A stretch of DNA of 35,019 nt from assembly GCA_036387335.1 (NCBI GenBank), contig DASVTZ010000079.1, positions 1 through 35,019 of the forward strand. Direction: 5' to 3'. Below the pieces are notes generated by a model, which was not told the origin of the DNA, made no database searches, and was given only the letters and a program-made list of their open reading frames with translations. The translations under genes and the position numbers were made by a program. Of this stretch, positions 32,396 through 35,019 are shown piece by piece (within the stretch, counting starts at the first letter, position 1; each line of letters begins with the position of its first letter). This DNA is from Longimicrobium sp. (lineage in GTDB: Bacteria > Gemmatimonadota > Gemmatimonadetes > Longimicrobiales > Longimicrobiaceae).

Positions 32396-32492
32396 GCCTC
32401 ACACAGAACAGAGACACAGAGGGGTGAGGAAAGAATAAGGGAAAGGGCTTCCTCTGCGCCTTGCGGTTCCCTCTGTGCTCTCTGTGTGAGGC
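32396..32492. repeat. Palindromic intergenic repeat of the CTCTGTGT family, copy D
   Basis: Ends GCCTCACACAGA (32396-32407) and TCTGTGTGAGGC (32481-32492) are exact 12-bp inverted copies, with ACAGAGG and CCTCTGTG blocks nested inside. It lies in the gap between the divergent beta-lactamase-fold and symporter genes. Confidence 0.9.
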
Positions 32493-32643
32493 TGTTCTAG
32501 AGGGAATCAGTGTAGGATGAATCTGCTCGCCGCCACAAGAGACCCGCCGCCGCGCTTCCGCTCGATTCTCTTTGCCACCTCGATATTCGCGCGCTAGAAT
32601 CAGCATCCTCACCCACGCCCCGCCCGCCCCCGGAGCACACCCG

Positions 32644-34446
32644 ATGAAGCTCGCCCTCGTCGACTGGCTGATCGTGGCCGCGTACTTCGTCCTTTCCGCC
32701 GCCATCGGCCTCGCCTACACCCGCCGCGCGGGGAAGAGCGTGTCGGAGTACTTCGTCTCCGGCCGCTCCGTGCCCTGGTGGCTCGCGGGCACGTCGATGG
32801 TGGCCACCACCTTCGCCGCCGACACCCCGCTGGCGGTCACCGGGATGGTGGCGTCGAACGGCATCGCCGGCAACTGGCTCTGGTGGAACATGGTGATGAG
32901 CGGGATGCTCACCGTTTTCTTTTACGCCCGGCTCTGGCGGCGCGCGGGGGTGATGACCGACGTGGAGTTCACCGAGCTTCGCTACAGCGGCAGGCCGGCG
33001 GCCATCCTGCGCGTCTTCCGCGCGCTGTACATGGCGCTCCCCATCAACCTGATCATCATCGGCTGGGTGAACCTGGCCATGCTCAAGATCCTCGGTGTGA
33101 CGCTGGGGATCGCACCGGTGCAGGCACTGGTGGTGATGTTCGTGGTGACGATGGCGTACTCGGTGCTCTCCGGGCTCTGGGGCGTGCTGGTGACGGACTT
33201 CGTGCAGTTCGGCATCGCGATGGGCGGCTCCATCATCCTGGCGATCTTCGCGGTGAACGCCGTTGGCGGCATCGACACGCTCGTCGCGCGCCTCCCGGAG
33301 CACTACGGCTCGGCCGATGCCGCGCTCTCCTTCTTCCCGCGTAGCGACGCGGCGTGGATGCCGCTCACCGCATTCCTGGCGTACCTCTCGGTGCAGTGGT
33401 GGGCGACGTCGTATCCCAGCGCGGAGCCGGGTGGGGGCGGGTACATCGCGCAGCGCATCTTCAGCGCCCGCACCGAGCGCGACGGGATGCTGGCGACGCT
33501 CTGGTTCAACATCGCCCACTACGCCATCCGCCCCTGGCCGTGGATCCTGACCGCGCTCTGCGTGGTGGTGCTCTACCCCGACCTCGAAGACCCCGCCACG
33601 GGCTACATCAGCGCCGTCGTCGACCTGCTCCCCACCGGCTTCCGCGGGCTGATGATCGCGGCGTTCGCGGCGGCGTACATGTCCACCATCGCCACGCAGC
33701 TCAACTGGGGCGCGTCGTACCTGATCAACGACCTCTACCTCCGCTTCGTCAACCCGGCGGCCGAGCAGCGAAAGGTGATCGCGCTCTCCCGCCTCGCCAC
33801 CGTGGTGACTTTCATCCTGGGCTCGGGCGTCACCTACATCCTGTACTGGGTCGGCTCCATCGAGGGCGCGTGGCGCATCATGATCGCGCTGGGGGCGGGG
33901 ACGGGGCTGGTGTACATCTTTCGCTGGTACTGGTGGCGCATCAACGCGTGGTCGGAGATCAGCGCCATGGTCGCCGCGCTGGTCTCCTTTGCCGCGCTCA
34001 CCGGCCTCGGCATCTACGACCCCGTGGACCCACTGGAGGGCGCCTACCTGATGCTTGCCACGACCGTCATCACCACGATCGTCTGGGTCGCCGTCACCTT
34101 TCTGACCGCCCCCACCGACGAGGCGAAGCTGGTGGACTTCTACCGCCGCGTGCGCCCCGGCGGACGCGGGTGGCGCCCGGTGCAGGCGCTGGCCGGCTTC
34201 CCCAACGAGCCCGTGGCCGAGGGCGCGCTGGGGTGGGCCAACTGGGTCGCGGGCGTGGTGAGCGTCTACGCCACCCTGTTCGGCGTCGGCCGCCTCCTCT
34301 TCGGCGCCTACACCGAAGCCGCCCTCTACCTCCTCGCCGCCGCCATCGCCTTCGCCGTAATCGCCCGCAACCTCGGCCGCGGGGAGGAGGTGCACCGGGC
34401 GCGGGAGCCGGTGGGTACAATCCGAGGAATCGCAGAGGCATCATGA
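32644..34446 (+). CDS. Sodium:solute symporter (SSS family)
   Basis: The 600-aa membrane protein begins MKLALVDWLIVAAYFVLSAA and has about 13 or more hydrophobic segments. It shows the SSS pattern SVSEYFVSGRSVPWWLAGTS, then MVATTFAADTPLAVTG, and later YLINDLYLRF and NWGASYL. It should import a sugar, organic acid or similar solute with Na+; the substrate cannot be told. GGAG 8 nt ahead supports ATG 32644 over an earlier in-frame ATG at 32572. The C-terminal region extends past the usual SSS core with two more helices. Its stop overlaps the start of the small PrlF-like gene (ATGA). Confidence 0.92.
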   Translation: MKLALVDWLIVAAYFVLSAAIGLAYTRRAGKSVSEYFVSGRSVPWWLAGTSMVATTFAADTPLAVTGMVASNGIAGNWLWWNMVMSGMLTVFFYARLWRRAGVMTDVEFTELRYSGRPAAILRVFRALYMALPINLIIIGWVNLAMLKILGVTLGIAPVQALVVMFVVTMAYSVLSGLWGVLVTDFVQFGIAMGGSIILAIFAVNAVGGIDTLVARLPEHYGSADAALSFFPRSDAAWMPLTAFLAYLSVQWWATSYPSAEPGGGGYIAQRIFSARTERDGMLATLWFNIAHYAIRPWPWILTALCVVVLYPDLEDPATGYISAVVDLLPTGFRGLMIAAFAAAYMSTIATQLNWGASYLINDLYLRFVNPAAEQRKVIALSRLATVVTFILGSGVTYILYWVGSIEGAWRIMIALGAGTGLVYIFRWYWWRINAWSEISAMVAALVSFAALTGLGIYDPVDPLEGAYLMLATTVITTIVWVAVTFLTAPTDEAKLVDFYRRVRPGGRGWRPVQALAGFPNEPVAEGALGWANWVAGVVSVYATLFGVGRLLFGAYTEAALYLLAAAIAFAVIARNLGRGEEVHRAREPVGTIRGIAEAS

Positions 34447-34634
34447 CACGACACCCAGACAACTCCGAGGAAGCCGCAGTGGTGGCCTTCCTCCAACTTC
34501 TTGAGGGCGACCTCACCCGCCATCCGGAGCGGCTGCGTGGAATACCGCGCAGTCTATACGAACGCCTAGTGGCCGTAACGGAAGGCGTGCAAGCGCACCC
34601 GGATGAGGCGATCGAAGGTGCCGTTGCCCTCTAA
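34443..34634 (+). CDS. 63-aa protein resembling the C-terminal half of PrlF antitoxins
   Basis: The short protein reads AVVAFLQLLEGDLTRHPERL, then LYERLVAVTEGV and DEAIEGAVAL. This is the pattern of the C-terminal part of PrlF/SohA-family antitoxins (AFL.FLE.D...HPER...L...V.GV..D.DE.I.G.V.L). The AbrB/MazE-like DNA-binding N-terminal half is missing, and the symporter occupies that place. The ATG overlaps the symporter stop by 4 bp. No YhaV-like toxin is evident in the 118 bp that follow. It could be a toxin-binding remnant or a small regulator. Recognition is by eye. Confidence 0.65.
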   Translation: MTRHPDNSEEAAVVAFLQLLEGDLTRHPERLRGIPRSLYERLVAVTEGVQAHPDEAIEGAVAL

Positions 34635-34752
34635 AGGAAACGGCTCGCTGTGGAACGAAGCTCCGGCTACCATCTTGCTGCGTCGCAACGCGCGGCCCAT
34701 GATGCGGTGCAGCCTCGCAGCACGTCCGCTTTCCACGACACCAGAGGGCACG

Positions 34753-35019
34753 ATGTTCCGCACCGCAGCCATCGTTTTCATCCTCCTGTTCGGTAGCGAG
34801 CAGCTTTCCGCACAGGCCACGGGTGCGGCTGGGCCGGTGACCGCGCTGGTGGGCGGCACGCTCATCGATGGCACCGGGCGCGGACCCATCGCGGGCGCCA
34901 CGGTGGTGATGCGGGAGGGGAGGATCGTGTGCGCAGGGACGGGGTGCACGGTGCCGGCGGGGGCGCGGCGGGTGGACGTGCGCGGGAAGTACGTGATCCC
35001 GGGGCTGGTGGACGCGCAC
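34753..35019 (+). CDS. Secreted amidohydrolase-family protein (5' part only)
   Basis: The 89 codons in the window start with a signal peptide (MFRTAAIVFILLFGSEQLSAQ) and continue ALVGGTLIDGTGRGPIAGAT, VVMREGRIVCAG and VDVRGKYVIPGLVDAH. This is the N-terminal beta-sandwich and the start of the first metal-ligand motif of amidohydrolases such as imidazolonepropionase-like or dipeptidase-type enzymes. The frame runs off the right edge. An in-frame ATG at 34699 is possible, but the signal peptide and a GAGGG just ahead favour 34753. Confidence 0.85.
   Translation, partial: MFRTAAIVFILLFGSEQLSAQATGAAGPVTALVGGTLIDGTGRGPIAGATVVMREGRIVCAGTGCTVPAGARRVDVRGKYVIPGLVDAH

Noticed and set aside
34443-34634. 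The short frame as a non-coding tail of the symporter
   Set aside because: The ATGA overlap and the PrlF-like sequence pattern argue for a real small gene, so it was kept as a feature.
34650-34790. Possible YhaV toxin start (VERSSGYHL) after the PrlF-like gene
   Set aside because: Only a few residues resemble YhaV, and the frame overlaps the amidohydrolase start, which has a clear signal peptide.

Overview
The window is very GC-rich and densely packed with genes. It has many 4-bp ATGA start/stop overlaps, secreted proteins with signal peptides ending in AAQ- or AQA-like cleavage sites, and families of short palindromic intergenic repeats. Together these suggest a Gemmatimonadota-type bacterium (Longimicrobium-like). 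This is inferred from style and gene content, because the window holds no rRNA or other marker gene.

Left part (1-5115, minus strand): a tightly coupled cell-envelope operon, FHA-domain protein, penicillin-binding transpeptidase, FtsW/RodA glycosyltransferase, PP2C-type Ser/Thr phosphatase (cut by the window edge). The order recalls the fhaA-pstP-rodA-pbpA-pknB cluster of Actinobacteria. It is followed by a repeat-rich 600-bp spacer, a secreted GH26-type glycoside hydrolase, and two overlapping plus-strand genes that both carry glycogen-binding (AMPK/CBM48-like) domains. One of those is fused to an anti-sigma-like membrane stub and the other to a probable beta-barrel. A secreted hypothetical protein and an NfuA-type Fe-S carrier come next, then a minus-strand peptidoglycan pair: an Slt70-like lytic transglycosylase and an M15-like/LysM protein.

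Centre (14542-24745): the most notable region. A five-gene minus-strand operon encodes Hen1 (RNA 3'-terminal 2'-O-methyltransferase), a MoxR AAA+ ATPase, a protein with two zincin-like modules and a VWA domain, a HEAT-repeat protein, and the three-domain Pnkp kinase-phosphatase-ligase. Hen1 and Pnkp are the known bacterial RNA-repair pair. Here they bracket a chaperone-like MoxR/VWA/HEAT trio in one transcription unit. A HigBA toxin-antitoxin pair lies directly upstream, and a HipB-like regulator with what may be a decapitated hipA lies beyond the 3' end. The 424-bp leader upstream of hen1 has a promoter-like motif and an intrinsic terminator, so attenuation or a small RNA is possible.

Right part (24883-35019): a run of minus-strand genes for M20 amidohydrolase, M14 carboxypeptidase, a small lipoprotein and a DUF1851/Tdi1-like putative immunity protein; then a PAS-GGDEF-EAL protein, an SGNH esterase and a class C beta-lactamase-fold hydrolase. 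On the plus strand are a sodium:solute symporter, a 63-aa protein resembling the C-terminal half of PrlF antitoxins, and the start of a secreted amidohydrolase. Four copies of a palindromic repeat built on CTCTGTGT/ACACAGAG-type arms lie between genes across the window. A different nested palindrome (TGTCATCCTGAG ... CTCAGGATGACA) lies near 10.8 kb.
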